A stretch of 64,000 nt of DNA from Lelliottia nimipressuralis (GTDB taxonomy: Bacteria; Pseudomonadota; Gammaproteobacteria; Enterobacterales; Enterobacteriaceae): NCBI RefSeq assembly GCF_004402045.1, contig NZ_SOMG01000030.1, positions 124,001-188,000 on the forward strand, given 5' to 3'. Below are positions 1 through 9,877 of this stretch, piece after piece. The notes beneath the pieces are model-generated. The model saw nothing but the letters and a program-made list of their open reading frames with translations, was not told the origin of the DNA and searched no databases. Within the stretch, counting starts at the first letter, position 1. Each line of letters opens with the position of its first letter. Position numbers and translations under genes: made by a program.

Positions 1-1
1 G

Positions 2-2872
2 TCCGTTGATGAAACTCATCGCCGCGTGACCGAACTTAACAAGCGCATGCGTGAGAATGACGGGCAGGCCGCAGCGCTTGCCCGCCGACAGGATGAACTG
101 GCGGCATCATTTTTCCGCCAGATTGACGGCGTTCGCCAGCTCAATGGTGAAACACAGTCGCTTGCGAACGTTCAGGCGCGCTTTCGCGCAGCCAGGGCAC
201 AGGGAAACATAACCCAGCAGGATTATCTCGCCCTTATTTCTCGCACCACGGCCCGTCAAAAAGAACTGCAGATCGTGGAGGAAAAATCGGCCGCAGCGCG
301 CACGCGATTCCTTAGCCAGCTGAAGCAACAGGTTGCAGAGCAAAAGCTCTCCGGTACCGAGCTGCTGCGCATGAAGGCGGCGCAGGTCGGTGCCAGCGAT
401 GCGGCTGAGGTCTATATCCGCAAGCTTGAAGCTGCCAAAGTGGCCACGCACGGTCTGGGGCTGCAAAGTGCTGCTGCCCGGCAGGAGCTGGGGGTACTTA
501 TCGGCGAGGTCATGCGCGGTAACTTCGGCGCGCTGCGCGGCTCCGGGATCACGCTGGCGAACCGGGCAGGATGGATAGACCAGCTGCTGTCGCTGCGCGG
601 GCTTGGGATCGCCGGCATGGTTGGTGGGATTGCCGCGGCGGTATTCGGGCTGGGTAAGGCCTGGTATGACGGCAGCAAAGAGTCTGAGGAATTTAACAGG
701 CAGCTGATCCTGACCGGGAACTACGCGGGGAAAACGTCAGGGCAGCTTCAGGCGCTGGCGCGCTCGCTGGCCGGTAATGGCATCACGCAGCATGCCGCTG
801 CAGGCGTGCTGGCGCAGGTCGTTGGCAGCGGCGCGTTCAGCGGTAATGACGTCAGCATGGTCAGCAATGTTGCCGCCAGGCTGCAGCAGGCTACCGGGCA
901 GGCCGTCGACGAAACCATAAATCAGTTTAAACGCCTGAAGGATGATCCGGTTAACGCGGTCGCGACGCTCAACGATTCCCTGCACTTTCTGACGGCCACC
1001 CAGTATGAACAGATTGCCTCTGCTCAGGCGCTGGGGGATTCTCAGAAAGCCGCCGAGCTGGCCATGCGGGCATATTCCGACGCGGTCATTCAGCGTGCCG
1101 GTGCTGTCGAGGATAATCTCGGATCCCTCGAAAAAGCCTGGAACTGGGTGAAGAATGCCGCCTCCGGTGCGTGGGATGCGATGCTGGGCGTTGGGCGTAA
1201 TCCTGACACCGCGATGAAGCGCCAGGACTCTTTTGCTGAATGGCAGGCAGCAGAGAAAGAGTACCGCGCTCTGTCCAGCAATCTTAAGGTCGACCCGGAT
1301 TATGCCGGTAATAACGTTCTGCAGAAAGCTGATGCGGAAAGGCTGAGAAACGCGCGCCAGCAGGTGGAGCTGAAAAAGCAGGCTTACGATCTTGCCGATC
1401 AGCAATACGCCCAGGAAGGGCTGGCAGCCGCGCGGGAAAAAATGCGAACGGACCAGCAGGCTCAGGCAATCCGCAGCCAGCAGCAGTTTAACCAGCTGGT
1501 GGAGTCCGGCGCGACGGCAGCAGAAAAGCGGGCTTCAGCAGAGAAAAAGCTCAGTCAGCTTATTGAGAAAAACCGCCAGGATGCAAAAGACGGTGTCGCC
1601 ACGCTGTGGACTGAAAAGGACATTGCCGCGGCCCGCGCCGGGATTGAAAAGCAGTGGAAGGATCCAAAAACTCCGAAAGGCAAAAGCTATTCAACGCCCG
1701 CCGGGGACAAAGCCGAGGAAAAGGCGCAGGCCGAACTTCTCACTCTTCAGGCCCAGCTTAAAACGCTTGAGCAGCATACCAGCGTGAACGACGTCATAAG
1801 TAAACAGCGTCAGGATCTCTGGCAGACTGAAAATCAGTTCACCGTTCTGCAGGAGGCCGCGGGGCGTCGTCAGCTTACGGCGCAGGAAAAATCCCTGCTG
1901 GCGCACAAGGAAGAAACGCTCGAGTACAAGCGGCAGCTGGCCGACCTGGGCGATAAGGTTGCCAGCCAGCAAAAGCTCAATCAACTGGCCGATCAGGCCG
2001 TGAAGTTTGAACAGCAGCAAAAGGCCGCGAGGGCAGGTCTGCAGGCTCAGTCTGAGGGGGTATCCACCCGGGAAGCAGGGCGACAAACTACGCTGCAGCG
2101 TCTCAGCGAAAGCTATTCGTACAACCCTCAGGCACAGCAAAAGGTTCTGGAAGAGCAAAGGGCGACGTTCGAGGCTGAAGATGAACTGCGCGCAAACTGG
2201 CTGGCCGGTGCTAAACAGGGCTGGGCCGAATATCAGGATTCAGCGACAAACGTTTTCAGCTCCGTTCAGCAGATTTCGCAGGCTACGTTCAGCGGGCTGG
2301 CGGGCCAGCTTACCAGCCTGACGACAACCGGGAAGGCGAGCTTCAGGGACTTCACCAGCTCGATCCTTAAAATGATTGTCTCCGTTATCAACCAGCTGCT
2401 GGTGGCGTACACCATCCAGAGCGCAATGGGCTGGGTGAGCGGCGGGGCGAAAACCTCCTCTGCAGGTCAGTCATTCGCGGTCCCGTCATTCCGGCCACAG
2501 GGTTTTGACGTGGGCGGTTTTACCGGGCACGGCGGCAAGTACGAGCCAGCCGGTATCGTTCACCGCGGGGAATTCGTCTTCACCAAAGAATCAACAAGCC
2601 GCATCGGCGTGGCTAATCTCTATCGCCTGATGCGAGGGTATGCCTCGGGTGGTCTGGTCGGCGGCGGGAGCGCAGCCGGTGCTGGCATGGGCGGGATCAG
2701 TGTTTATGCCCCAGTCAGCATCAGCCAGCAGGGGAGTGACGGAAGCATAAATCAGGCGAACGCCACGGGGACGGCGAAACAGCTGCAGGCGATTATTCAG
2801 CAGACAATCACCGAGCGACTGAAAAAAGAAATGTCCGCAGGCGGCGTGCTTTATTCGAGGAGGACACCGTGA
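2..2872 (+). CDS. Phage tail tape measure protein (lambda gpH family), 5' end missing
   Basis: The reading frame is open to the left edge of the window, so the N-terminus lies outside; a GTG at 26 is only the first possible internal start. About 957 residues are visible, against 853 for lambda gpH. Tape measure proteins set tail length and line the tail tube during assembly. Visible support: long Ala/Gln/Lys-rich helical stretches in the middle, a hydrophobic segment near residues 190-210, and a Gly-rich C-terminal part with the [14 protein letters not shown] type of motif typical of lambda-family tape measures. The stop overlaps the GTG start of the next tail gene (GTGA), as expected in a translationally coupled tail operon. 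Family call is firm; the true start is unknown. Confidence 0.93.
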   Translation, partial: SVDETHRRVTELNKRMRENDGQAAALARRQDELAASFFRQIDGVRQLNGETQSLANVQARFRAARAQGNITQQDYLALISRTTARQKELQIVEEKSAAARTRFLSQLKQQVAEQKLSGTELLRMKAAQVGASDAAEVYIRKLEAAKVATHGLGLQSAAARQELGVLIGEVMRGNFGALRGSGITLANRAGWIDQLLSLRGLGIAGMVGGIAAAVFGLGKAWYDGSKESEEFNRQLILTGNYAGKTSGQLQALARSLAGNGITQHAAAGVLAQVVGSGAFSGNDVSMVSNVAARLQQATGQAVDETINQFKRLKDDPVNAVATLNDSLHFLTATQYEQIASAQALGDSQKAAELAMRAYSDAVIQRAGAVEDNLGSLEKAWNWVKNAASGAWDAMLGVGRNPDTAMKRQDSFAEWQAAEKEYRALSSNLKVDPDYAGNNVLQKADAERLRNARQQVELKKQAYDLADQQYAQEGLAAAREKMRTDQQAQAIRSQQQFNQLVESGATAAEKRASAEKKLSQLIEKNRQDAKDGVATLWTEKDIAAARAGIEKQWKDPKTPKGKSYSTPAGDKAEEKAQAELLTLQAQLKTLEQHTSVNDVISKQRQDLWQTENQFTVLQEAAGRRQLTAQEKSLLAHKEETLEYKRQLADLGDKVASQQKLNQLADQAVKFEQQQKAARAGLQAQSEGVSTREAGRQTTLQRLSESYSYNPQAQQKVLEEQRATFEAEDELRANWLAGAKQGWAEYQDSATNVFSSVQQISQATFSGLAGQLTSLTTTGKASFRDFTSSILKMIVSVINQLLVAYTIQSAMGWVSGGAKTSSAGQSFAVPSFRPQGFDVGGFTGHGGKYEPAGIVHRGEFVFTKESTSRIGVANLYRLMRGYASGGLVGGGSAAGAGMGGISVYAPVSISQQGSDGSINQANATGTAKQLQAIIQQTITERLKKEMSAGGVLYSRRTP

Positions 2873-3207
2873 CAGACACGTTTACCTGGCGCACGCGAAA
2901 AACAGCGCAGGGCACTGAAACAGCCCGAACGCTGCAGGCCCAGTTCGGGGATGGCTACAAACAGATAGCGGGGATGGGGATCAACGAAAAACAGGAAACG
3001 TGGAGCCTGGACTGGACGGGCACCAGACAGGAGGCGGCTGCGCTGCGCGCTTTTCTGATGTCTCACGTTACTAAATCGTTCTGGTGGACCACGCCATGGG
3101 GTGAAAAAAAGCTGTTCAGAATGAAAGCCGATTCGTTCAGCGTTTCTTTCCCTACCGGGAAAAAAGCCACTGTGGCCTTCACTTTTGAACAGGCGTTCGC
3201 GCCCTGA
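2869..3207 (+). CDS. Phage minor tail protein (lambda gpM family)
   Basis: A 112-residue protein whose position directly after the tape measure gene, length and sequence match lambda minor tail protein M, a component of the tail tip assembly. The region around [11 protein letters not shown] and AQFGDGYKQ near the N-terminus and the [12 protein letters not shown] motif near residues 70-81 are typical of this family. It begins with GTG at 2869, overlapping the stop of the tape measure gene by four bases, so translation is probably coupled. An intrinsic-terminator-like hairpin follows before the gpL gene. Confidence 0.9.
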   Translation: MTDTFTWRTRKTAQGTETARTLQAQFGDGYKQIAGMGINEKQETWSLDWTGTRQEAAALRAFLMSHVTKSFWWTTPWGEKKLFRMKADSFSVSFPTGKKATVAFTFEQAFAP

Positions 3208-3225
3208 TTTTCTCGACAAACACTG

Positions 3226-3251
3226 AAAGCTGCCTCCGGGCGGCTTTTTTT
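3226..3251 (+). terminator. Intrinsic terminator-like hairpin inside the tail operon
   Basis: An 8-bp stem (AAGCTGCC with GGCGGCTT, one G-T pair) around a TCCG loop runs into seven T residues. It sits between the M and L tail genes. In a late operon that relies on antitermination it need not stop transcription fully. It may lower expression of the distal genes or protect an mRNA 3' end. Confidence 0.6.
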
Positions 3252-3262
3252 ATGGGGGAAGA

Positions 3263-4000
3263 ATGAGTTTTACGGCAGACATCCAACAGCTTGAGCCCGG
3301 CAGCGTTATTCAGCTGATTGAGATCGACGGCACTGAATTCGGTATGGATCAGGTGCTGCGTTTTCATGCGCACAATATTCAGGAAGAGGGGTGGGCAGCC
3401 TTCGCCGCAGAAAATCTGCCCGCCATTATCTGGCAGGGAAACCAGTACGATCCCCATCCCTACGAACTGAAGGGGATGGAGTTGTCGAGTACAGGTTCCC
3501 AGCCAACGCCCACGCTGTCCGTCGGGAACGTCGGAAACTATGTCACCGCGCTGTGTCTTGAATATGACGATATGGTCAGGGCTAAGGTCAAAATCCATAC
3601 CACGCTTTCGAAGTATCTCGATGCCGCCAACTGGAAAAACGGTAACCCGGGTGCCAGTCCGGCCGATGAGCGCGTACAGCTCTTTTACGTCAATGCTAAA
3701 ACCGCAGAGACGCGGGTACAGGTTGATTTTGAGCTGTGTTCTCCTTTCGATATTCAGAGCCTGCAGCTGCCGACACGGCAAATTACCCCTGTCTGCACCT
3801 GGTGTATGCGGGGCTGGTACCGAAGCGGGACCGGATGCGATTACAACGGCACGAAATACTTTACCAAAGACGGTACACCGACCGATGACCCGTCGAAAGA
3901 CGTTTGTGGCGGCCGCCGGCAGGATTGTCAGGATCGTCACGGCCCGGACGCGCCGCTGCCGTTCGGTGGTTTTCCGGCCGCCAACCTACAGGGGAAATAA
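3263..4000 (+). CDS. Phage minor tail protein L (lambda gpL family, Fe-S type)
   Basis: A 245-residue tail-tip protein. The N-terminal two thirds match the lambda gpL fold (start MSFTADIQQLEPG, FHAHNIQ around residues 33-39). The C-terminal part holds a cysteine cluster: PVCTWCMRGW, then SGTGCDYNG, then DVCGGRRQDC. Lambda gpL is known to bind a [4Fe-4S] cluster through C-terminal cysteines, and the same type of array is visible here. It lies between gpM and gpK, in the canonical order, with a ribosome binding site GGGGGAAG before ATG 3263. A role in the tail tip with gpJ is inferred from the family. Confidence 0.92.
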   Translation: MSFTADIQQLEPGSVIQLIEIDGTEFGMDQVLRFHAHNIQEEGWAAFAAENLPAIIWQGNQYDPHPYELKGMELSSTGSQPTPTLSVGNVGNYVTALCLEYDDMVRAKVKIHTTLSKYLDAANWKNGNPGASPADERVQLFYVNAKTAETRVQVDFELCSPFDIQSLQLPTRQITPVCTWCMRGWYRSGTGCDYNGTKYFTKDGTPTDDPSKDVCGGRRQDCQDRHGPDAPLPFGGFPAANLQGK

Positions 4001-4002
4001 AT

Positions 4003-4722
4003 ATGCGTGAAAAATTGCTGGATGCTATCCGTCAGCACGTCGCTGCTGAATACCCCAAAGAAGCCTGCGGTCTGATTGTTCAGTCAGGCCAGCAGCAAAT
4101 CTTTATTCCCTGCCGCAACATTGCAGATAAGCCCGAGGAGACATTCACGCTCTCCCCGGAAGATCAGCTCGCTGCCCGCGTGCGCGGTGAGATCATCATG
4201 CTCATTCATTCCCATCCGGATGTGGTTCGGCTGGTGCCCTCGGAGCTGGACCGGATCCAGTGCGACTGGTCGGGGATTGAGTGGGGGATCATGTCCTGGC
4301 CGGACGGGGATTTTTGTACGATTTCCCCGCGTGAAGACCGGGATTATGCCGGGCGGCAGTGGGTACTGGGTTACGCCGACTGCTGGTCGCTTATCCGTGA
4401 ATTTTATCTGCGCGAATACGCCATTGTTCTCGGGAACTATTCAGTACCTTACGAATGGTGGGAGAGCGGCAAGGAACGGCTCTACGATGACAACTGGGAG
4501 CGTGAGGGATTTGTTGAGATTGCCGCCGGTGCAATGCAGCCAGGGGACATCATCATGATGACTGTGCAGGCATCGGTGACTAATCACGCCGCGGTATATG
4601 TGGGTGACAACATCATTCTCCATCATCTTTTCGGGCACCTTTCTTCGCGAACGCCTTATGGAAAATATTATCGAGACAGAACGGTCCGGGTGGTCAGGCA
4701 TAAGGACAGAATGCATGGTTAA
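4003..4722 (+). CDS. Phage tail tip peptidase (lambda gpK family, JAMM plus NlpC/P60)
   Basis: A 239-residue protein with two domains. The N-terminal JAB1/MPN part has the metal-binding JAMM signature HSHP followed by seven residues and SELD (about residues 67-81). The C-terminal NlpC/P60 part has the catalytic Cys in GYADCWSL and a His in TNHAAVYVG. In lambda gpK these domains act in tail-tip assembly, and the NlpC/P60 domain may cut peptidoglycan at DNA entry. ATG 4003 was chosen because it follows the gpL stop by two bases; an upstream in-frame start would overlap gpL. The 3' end overlaps the gpI start by eight bases. Confidence 0.93.
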   Translation: MREKLLDAIRQHVAAEYPKEACGLIVQSGQQQIFIPCRNIADKPEETFTLSPEDQLAARVRGEIIMLIHSHPDVVRLVPSELDRIQCDWSGIEWGIMSWPDGDFCTISPREDRDYAGRQWVLGYADCWSLIREFYLREYAIVLGNYSVPYEWWESGKERLYDDNWEREGFVEIAAGAMQPGDIIMMTVQASVTNHAAVYVGDNIILHHLFGHLSSRTPYGKYYRDRTVRVVRHKDRMHG

Positions 4723-5332
4723 GACGCTTATTCTCGAAGGGAAAATGGCTAAAAATTTCGGTAAACGCGTTCAGTTTGATGTTGCCGATCTGCGCGAAAT
4801 GCTCAGGGCCATGTGTTCACAGGTTCCCGGGTTCAAAAAATATATGTCGGAAGCTCATATGAAGGGGATCCGTTTCGCCTTTTTTAACGGTGACAACAAT
4901 ATCGGGCTGGAAGAGTTTGATATGACCCGCGGTGGAAGCGTGTACCGGATCGTGCCCGTTTATGAGGGGGCCAAAAGTTCGGGCGTCCTGCAGATAGTTG
5001 TCGGTGCCGTTGCGCTGGTCGCTGCATTCTTTACCGCTGGTGCGAGCATGGCAGCCTGGGGGGCAGCCATGAGTGCAACAGCCATCAGCGCCACGTCAAT
5101 TTTGACCGGGGTTGGGGTGTCAATGATGCTGGGCGGCGTTGTCCAGATGCTCACACCCCAGCCATCCTTCGGCGCGGGTAAATCCTCCAGCACGGACAAC
5201 ACGCCTAACTATGCCTTCGGGGCGCCGGTCAATACCGTCGCTATGGGGCATCCTGTCCCCCTGGCCTACGGTCTGATCGAGGCTGGGGGAGCGATAGTCA
5301 GCGCCGGTATGTACTCGAGCGATCAGCAATAG
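4715..5332 (+). CDS. Phage tail assembly protein I (lambda gpI family)
   Basis: A 205-residue protein starting MVKTLILEGKM at ATG 4715, eight bases inside the end of gene K. Family features are a small N-terminal globular part (GKRVQFDVADLREML) and a long hydrophobic Gly/Ala-rich stretch near residues 85-155 that resembles transmembrane segments. Lambda gpI is needed for tail-tip assembly and is not found in the finished virion. In lambda, J follows I directly; here a foreign lipoprotein gene with its own promoter and terminator is inserted between them. Confidence 0.9.
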   Translation: MVKTLILEGKMAKNFGKRVQFDVADLREMLRAMCSQVPGFKKYMSEAHMKGIRFAFFNGDNNIGLEEFDMTRGGSVYRIVPVYEGAKSSGVLQIVVGAVALVAAFFTAGASMAAWGAAMSATAISATSILTGVGVSMMLGGVVQMLTPQPSFGAGKSSSTDNTPNYAFGAPVNTVAMGHPVPLAYGLIEAGGAIVSAGMYSSDQQ

Positions 5333-5358
5333 TGAAATGCAACCGAATAAGATGAACG

Positions 5359-5386
5359 TTACATTGCAATCTCCCTTGGTTATCAT
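5359..5386 (+). promoter_or_regulatory. Candidate sigma-70 promoter of the moron lipoprotein gene
   Basis: A -35-like TTACAT (5359-5364) and a -10-like TATCAT (5381-5386) are separated by 16 bases, about 30 bases before the lipoprotein start. Both are near-consensus hexamers. The placement between two late tail genes suggests expression from the prophage independent of the late operon. Confidence 0.45.
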
Positions 5387-5417
5387 GTCCAAAACGATGC
5401 TGATCAAGGAGATGAAA

Positions 5418-5894
5418 GTGAAAAAATACGGTTTGGTCTTATTAGGTGTGCTCTTTATTTCAGGTTGTGCCCCACAAAATCAGAATAACAATTTACAAAA
5501 GCAATACGCTGATTTAGCAAATTGTGAAGATAACATTACGATGCCAAAACAAATGCCGCATAGTAAAAAGGAGTTTGCGGACTTTTTATCCAAGGCTGCG
5601 CTTAATGCCTCGGCAGATCAGTTTGTTATTCAGAAGCGTATAGAGATTCTTCAATTAGTTGGATGGGATAATTCGGTAGCTGATGCAATAACAACATGTA
5701 GCGCCACCAGAAAGAGCAAGCTTAAAGAAATTGGGGCGAATGTGTTTGAAACCATGAAAGCCAATACTAAAGACACAGAGGAACGTCGTGCTCTTGTTGA
5801 GGCTTATAGTTCGTGGGAAGCTTATGTAACCAGTCAAACGCCACTCGCAAAACAGGACTTTGACTCAAAAGTTAGTTATTACAAAAACATGTAA
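5418..5894 (+). CDS. Prophage-encoded lipoprotein of unknown function (moron)
   Basis: A 158-residue protein with a short Lys-rich start, a hydrophobic signal segment and a clear lipobox (ISGC, cysteine near residue 17), so it should be lipidated and exported. Asn/Gln-rich residues follow the cysteine, then a mostly helical domain with two further cysteines (ANCED and TTCSAT) that could form a disulfide. GTG 5418 is preferred over ATG 5412 because it is correctly spaced from GGAG at 5408. The gene is visibly more AT-rich than the tail genes around it and has its own promoter and terminator: the layout of a moron. I do not recognise the family. A surface role such as superinfection exclusion or lysogenic conversion is inference from position and lipidation. 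Confidence 0.75.
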   Translation: MKKYGLVLLGVLFISGCAPQNQNNNLQKQYADLANCEDNITMPKQMPHSKKEFADFLSKAALNASADQFVIQKRIEILQLVGWDNSVADAITTCSATRKSKLKEIGANVFETMKANTKDTEERRALVEAYSSWEAYVTSQTPLAKQDFDSKVSYYKNM

Positions 5895-5922
5895 TAAGAC
5901 ACCATCATTAATACTAACAAAT

Positions 5923-5946
5923 AACCCAGCTCAGGCTGGGTTTTTT
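5923..5946 (+). terminator. Intrinsic terminator after the moron lipoprotein gene
   Basis: A perfect 8-bp stem (AACCCAGC with GCTGGGTT) around a TCAG loop followed by a T run. It separates the lipoprotein gene from gene J, which starts 13 bases later. Confidence 0.85.
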
Positions 5947-5958
5947 AATGGGGTAAAA

Positions 5959-8900
5959 ATGCAACTTCTCCATGGTGAAACCATCATACAGGGTGCAAAA
6001 GGGGGCGGTGGAAGCGCGCATACTCCGGTTGAGCAACCTGACGATCTGCTGTCGGTCGCAAAATTAAAAATGCTCATTGCCGTTTCTGAGGGAGAAATAC
6101 AGGGTGACCTGATCGCTCAGAATATTTTTCTCAACGATACGCCGCTGGCAAACGACAGCGGGGAATACAACTTTAGCGGCGTGAAATGGGAGTTCCGCAA
6201 GGGCACACAGGACCAGACCTATATTGCCGGGATGCCCCAGGTCGATAACGAGCTGGCGGTTGGCACAACTGTCACCACCACCGCGCCCTGGACACGCCAG
6301 TTTACCAATCTTTCCCTGGATGCCATCCGCATCAAGCTCAGCCTTCCGGTCCAGTATCTCTATAAAGATAACGGCGATATGGTGGGCACGGTCACCGAGT
6401 ATGCAATCGATTTATCAACGGACGGCGGCGCCTGGAAAACGGTTGTAAACGGCAAGTTTGACGGAAAGACCACGACGGAATATCAGCGTGACCACCGTAT
6501 CGATCTGCCAAAATCTACGTCCGGCTGGTCTGTCAGGGTCAGGCGTATTACGGCTGATGCCAGCGGATCAAATTCGAAACTGGTTAACGCCTTCAAGGTG
6601 TTTTCGTATGCGGAAGTCATCGACAGCAAGCTTCGTTATCCTTTAACCGCGCTCCTGTATGTCGAAGTGGACAGCAGCCAGTTCAACGGCAGCGCGCCGA
6701 AAGTGACCTGTAAGATAAAAGGCAAGCTGATTAAGGTTCCGGATAATTACGATCCGATAACCCGAACCTATTCTGGTTCATGGTCCGGCGGGTTCAAAAT
6801 GGCCTGGTCCAATAACCCTGCCTGGATCTTTTACGATCTGGTTCTGGATGAAATTTACGGCATGGGCACGCGCGTGGATGCGTCCATGGTGAATAAGTGG
6901 GCGCTGTATTCAATTGCCCAGTATTGCGACGAAATGGTTTCCGACGGGGCCGGTGGTACCGAACCGCGTTTCACCTGCAACGTTTTCATTCAGAGCCAGC
7001 AGGACGCCTGGCAGGTACTTAACGATCTCGCCGCGGTATTTCGAGGAATAACGTTCTGGGGCAACGATCAGATTTATGTCCAGGCAGACGTCCCGCAGGA
7101 CGATGTTGACTGGGTTTATAACGCCTCAAATGTGATCGATGGGCTGTTTACTTATGCGGGCGGCTCATACAAGAATCGCTACAGCTCCTGCCTGGTGTCC
7201 TGGTCCGATCCGCAGAACCATTACAGCGATACCGTTGAGGGGGTCTACGATTCGGCGCTGGTAGAGCGTTACGACGTCAGGCAGACGTCCCTGACCGCAA
7301 TCGGCTGCACCTCGCAAAGTGAAGCGCACCGGCGCGGTCGCTGGGTATTACTCTCCAATGCCAAAGACGGCACCGTATCGTTTGGGGTGGGGCTGGACGG
7401 GTACATCCCTCTGCCCGCTGAGATTATCGGTGTCGCCGATCCTTTCCGCTCCGGCAAGGAGAACGGTGGCCGCATAGTGGCGGTCAACGGCCGCCAGATT
7501 ACGCTGGATCGAGAAATAGACTACGCGGCGAAAGACCGGCTGGTGGTTAACCTGCCAGATGGAAAAGCCCAGACGCGGACAATCAGCGCTGTGAGCGCCG
7601 ATAAAATAACGGTGACGGTGGCTACGGCCTTCAGTCAGGCACCTGCCGCCGGTGCTGTGTGGGCGATAGACAGTGATAACCTCGCGATACAGTACTTCAG
7701 GGTCACTTCAATCGCGGCTAACGACGACAGCACAGGCGGTTTCACTATTACGGCCGTTCAGCACGATCCAAATAAATACCGTTACATCGATGACGGTGTT
7801 CGGGTCGAGTCGCCCCCGATCACCGTCACGCCGATAAGCGTCCTGTCTGCTCCGAAGAATATCGTGGTGACTGAGAGCGATCATGTGTCTCAGGGGCTGA
7901 CTGTAGCAAGCCTGGACGTGTCATGGGATAAGGTAGAGGGCGCAATCCGGTACGTTGCCCAGTGGCGTAAGGACAACGGGGACTGGATAAACGTTCCGGT
8001 TACCAGCGCGCAGGGTTTCTCGGTTCAGGGCATTTATTCGGGCAGCTATGACGTGCGCGTCCGTGCGCTGAATGCGCAGGATACGTCGTCACCATGGGGA
8101 TACGGTGAAACAACTTATCTCTCCGGAAAAACGGGAAAACCGGGTACTCCGCTCAACTTCCTGGCGACCGAAGATGTGGTCTGGCATATCGACCTGACCT
8201 GGAAATTTCCGGATGGCTCAGGCGACACGGCCTATACAGAGATTCAGCGCGCCACAACTGCCGACTACGCCAATCCTGAACTGCTGGTCCTAGTGCCGTA
8301 CCCGGCTGCAGATTATCAGCATGGCCCCATGCCTGCCGGCGTTCGCCAGTGGTACCGCGCGCGCCTGATTGACCGTATCGGTAACGCCGGGGACTGGACC
8401 GACTGGATCATGGGCACGTCCTCGATAGATGTCAGCGAAATAACCAATGACATTCTGGAGGATATGAAAGAGTCGGAAACGTTCAAGGACCTGATCGAGA
8501 ACGCGGTGGACAGCAATGAAAAAATTGCTGGCATGGCTAACGATATCAAACAGGCCAACGACGAACTGGAGCAGCTGGCGAAGGATATCCTGGAGAACGC
8601 TGACGGGCTGGCGCAGGCCGAAGTGAAGATAGACGAGATTTCTGTGTCGATGGACGGCATGACAGGAGGCGTGAAGAACTCGGCAATTGCGATAATCCAG
8701 GCCAACCTCGCTCAGGTGGCCACGCGTAAAACCCTGTCGGCATCGGTTGCGGGTAACAGCGCGCAGCTGGACCGCATTGATGAGGTGATAGTCACTGACA
8801 GAGAGGCAACGGCACGCGCATTGCTGAGCCTGCAGACGAACGTCAACGGTAATACGGCATCCATCAACAGTCTAAGCCAGACGGTTTCGAATTATCAGCA

Positions 8901-9765
8901 GGCCACGGCCACGCAGATAAACTCCATCACGGCGACCGTCAACGGGCATACGGCGGCGATAACCACCAACGCTCAGGCCATAGCGAACGTAAACGGCGAC
9001 CTCAGCGCGATGTACAACATCAAGGTTGGGGTCTCCAGCAACGGGCAGTATTACGCCGCAGGGATGGGGATCGGCGTGGAGAATACGCCATCCGGCATGC
9101 AGTCGCAGGTTATCTTCCTGGCAGACCGCTTCGCGGTGACTCATCAGGCTGGCGCAGCGGTTACGCTTCCGTTCGTCATTCAGAACGGGCAAACCTTTAT
9201 CCGGGATACGGTGATTGGCAACGGATCAATCGACAATACCAAAATCGGCAACTACATCCAGTCCTCCACATGGGACGGCACCGGGAACGTCGGCTGGCAC
9301 ATCAACAAATCGGGTTACGCCGTTTTCAATAACGTAACCGTGCGAGGAACGGTTTACGCCACGAACGGCGAATTCAGGGGGACTGTATATGCTACCGACG
9401 GAGATTTTCAGGGTACCGTTTATGCAAACAAAATTGTCGGTAATATCTCAGAGTCCAAAATGTATTCTGCCTTTGGTAAAGAAGCAGGCGCAAACCGAAG
9501 CTTTAATATTAATTATGGAGGAAACCCAAGACTGCCAGTCAGGCTATCAATATTTTTTAATATAAATGAGTACACAGCGGGCTGTCGTTTCTTTGTTAAC
9601 GGTGAGGAACAAGCAGACCGTACTGCGGGAAAATCGTTTGGTTACTCTTACGACCTTGCAGCGGGTGAGGAAAAAACGATCACTCTCAGCGCTTCGGGGA
9701 GCGGGAGAATATTGACAAGTCCTATAATTGCGATCGTTACGCCACAGGGTACGTCATTAAGTTAA
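5959..9765 (+). CDS. Phage host specificity / central tail tip protein J (lambda gpJ family)
   Basis: A 1268-residue protein, close in size to lambda gpJ (1132) and HK97-type homologues. It forms the central tail fibre or tip and contacts the outer-membrane receptor. The N-terminal half carries the conserved tail-tip module (GGGGSAHTPVEQPDDL near residue 16; WSGGFKMAWSNNPAWIFYDL near 275). Fibronectin type III-like domains follow around residues 640-850, then a coiled-coil-rich region and a variable C-terminal part (about 1050-1268). ATG 5959 was chosen because it matches the family start; the open frame runs upstream through the terminator. The last 300 bases are more AT-rich, as expected of a swapped receptor-binding tip. 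Confidence 0.94.
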   Translation: MQLLHGETIIQGAKGGGGSAHTPVEQPDDLLSVAKLKMLIAVSEGEIQGDLIAQNIFLNDTPLANDSGEYNFSGVKWEFRKGTQDQTYIAGMPQVDNELAVGTTVTTTAPWTRQFTNLSLDAIRIKLSLPVQYLYKDNGDMVGTVTEYAIDLSTDGGAWKTVVNGKFDGKTTTEYQRDHRIDLPKSTSGWSVRVRRITADASGSNSKLVNAFKVFSYAEVIDSKLRYPLTALLYVEVDSSQFNGSAPKVTCKIKGKLIKVPDNYDPITRTYSGSWSGGFKMAWSNNPAWIFYDLVLDEIYGMGTRVDASMVNKWALYSIAQYCDEMVSDGAGGTEPRFTCNVFIQSQQDAWQVLNDLAAVFRGITFWGNDQIYVQADVPQDDVDWVYNASNVIDGLFTYAGGSYKNRYSSCLVSWSDPQNHYSDTVEGVYDSALVERYDVRQTSLTAIGCTSQSEAHRRGRWVLLSNAKDGTVSFGVGLDGYIPLPAEIIGVADPFRSGKENGGRIVAVNGRQITLDREIDYAAKDRLVVNLPDGKAQTRTISAVSADKITVTVATAFSQAPAAGAVWAIDSDNLAIQYFRVTSIAANDDSTGGFTITAVQHDPNKYRYIDDGVRVESPPITVTPISVLSAPKNIVVTESDHVSQGLTVASLDVSWDKVEGAIRYVAQWRKDNGDWINVPVTSAQGFSVQGIYSGSYDVRVRALNAQDTSSPWGYGETTYLSGKTGKPGTPLNFLATEDVVWHIDLTWKFPDGSGDTAYTEIQRATTADYANPELLVLVPYPAADYQHGPMPAGVRQWYRARLIDRIGNAGDWTDWIMGTSSIDVSEITNDILEDMKESETFKDLIENAVDSNEKIAGMANDIKQANDELEQLAKDILENADGLAQAEVKIDEISVSMDGMTGGVKNSAIAIIQANLAQVATRKTLSASVAGNSAQLDRIDEVIVTDREATARALLSLQTNVNGNTASINSLSQTVSNYQQATATQINSITATVNGHTAAITTNAQAIANVNGDLSAMYNIKVGVSSNGQYYAAGMGIGVENTPSGMQSQVIFLADRFAVTHQAGAAVTLPFVIQNGQTFIRDTVIGNGSIDNTKIGNYIQSSTWDGTGNVGWHINKSGYAVFNNVTVRGTVYATNGEFRGTVYATDGDFQGTVYANKIVGNISESKMYSAFGKEAGANRSFNINYGGNPRLPVRLSIFFNINEYTAGCRFFVNGEEQADRTAGKSFGYSYDLAAGEEKTITLSASGSGRILTSPIIAIVTPQGTSLS

Positions 9766-9837
9766 GCCTGAATCCTTCCTCCCATCTGTTTTCGCGATAA
9801 ATACACTCGTCAAAATCAGTCGACTATTTTGAATATC

Positions 9838-9862
9838 AACCCTGCCCCGGCGGGTTTTTTTA
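9838..9862 (+). terminator. Intrinsic terminator between gene J and the tail-fibre gene
   Basis: A GC-rich hairpin (AACCC ... GGGTT, with inner GCC/GGC pairing) followed by seven T residues, ending 15 bases before the tail-fibre ATG. Confidence 0.65.
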
Positions 9863-9877
9863 TTGCCTGGAGAAAAT

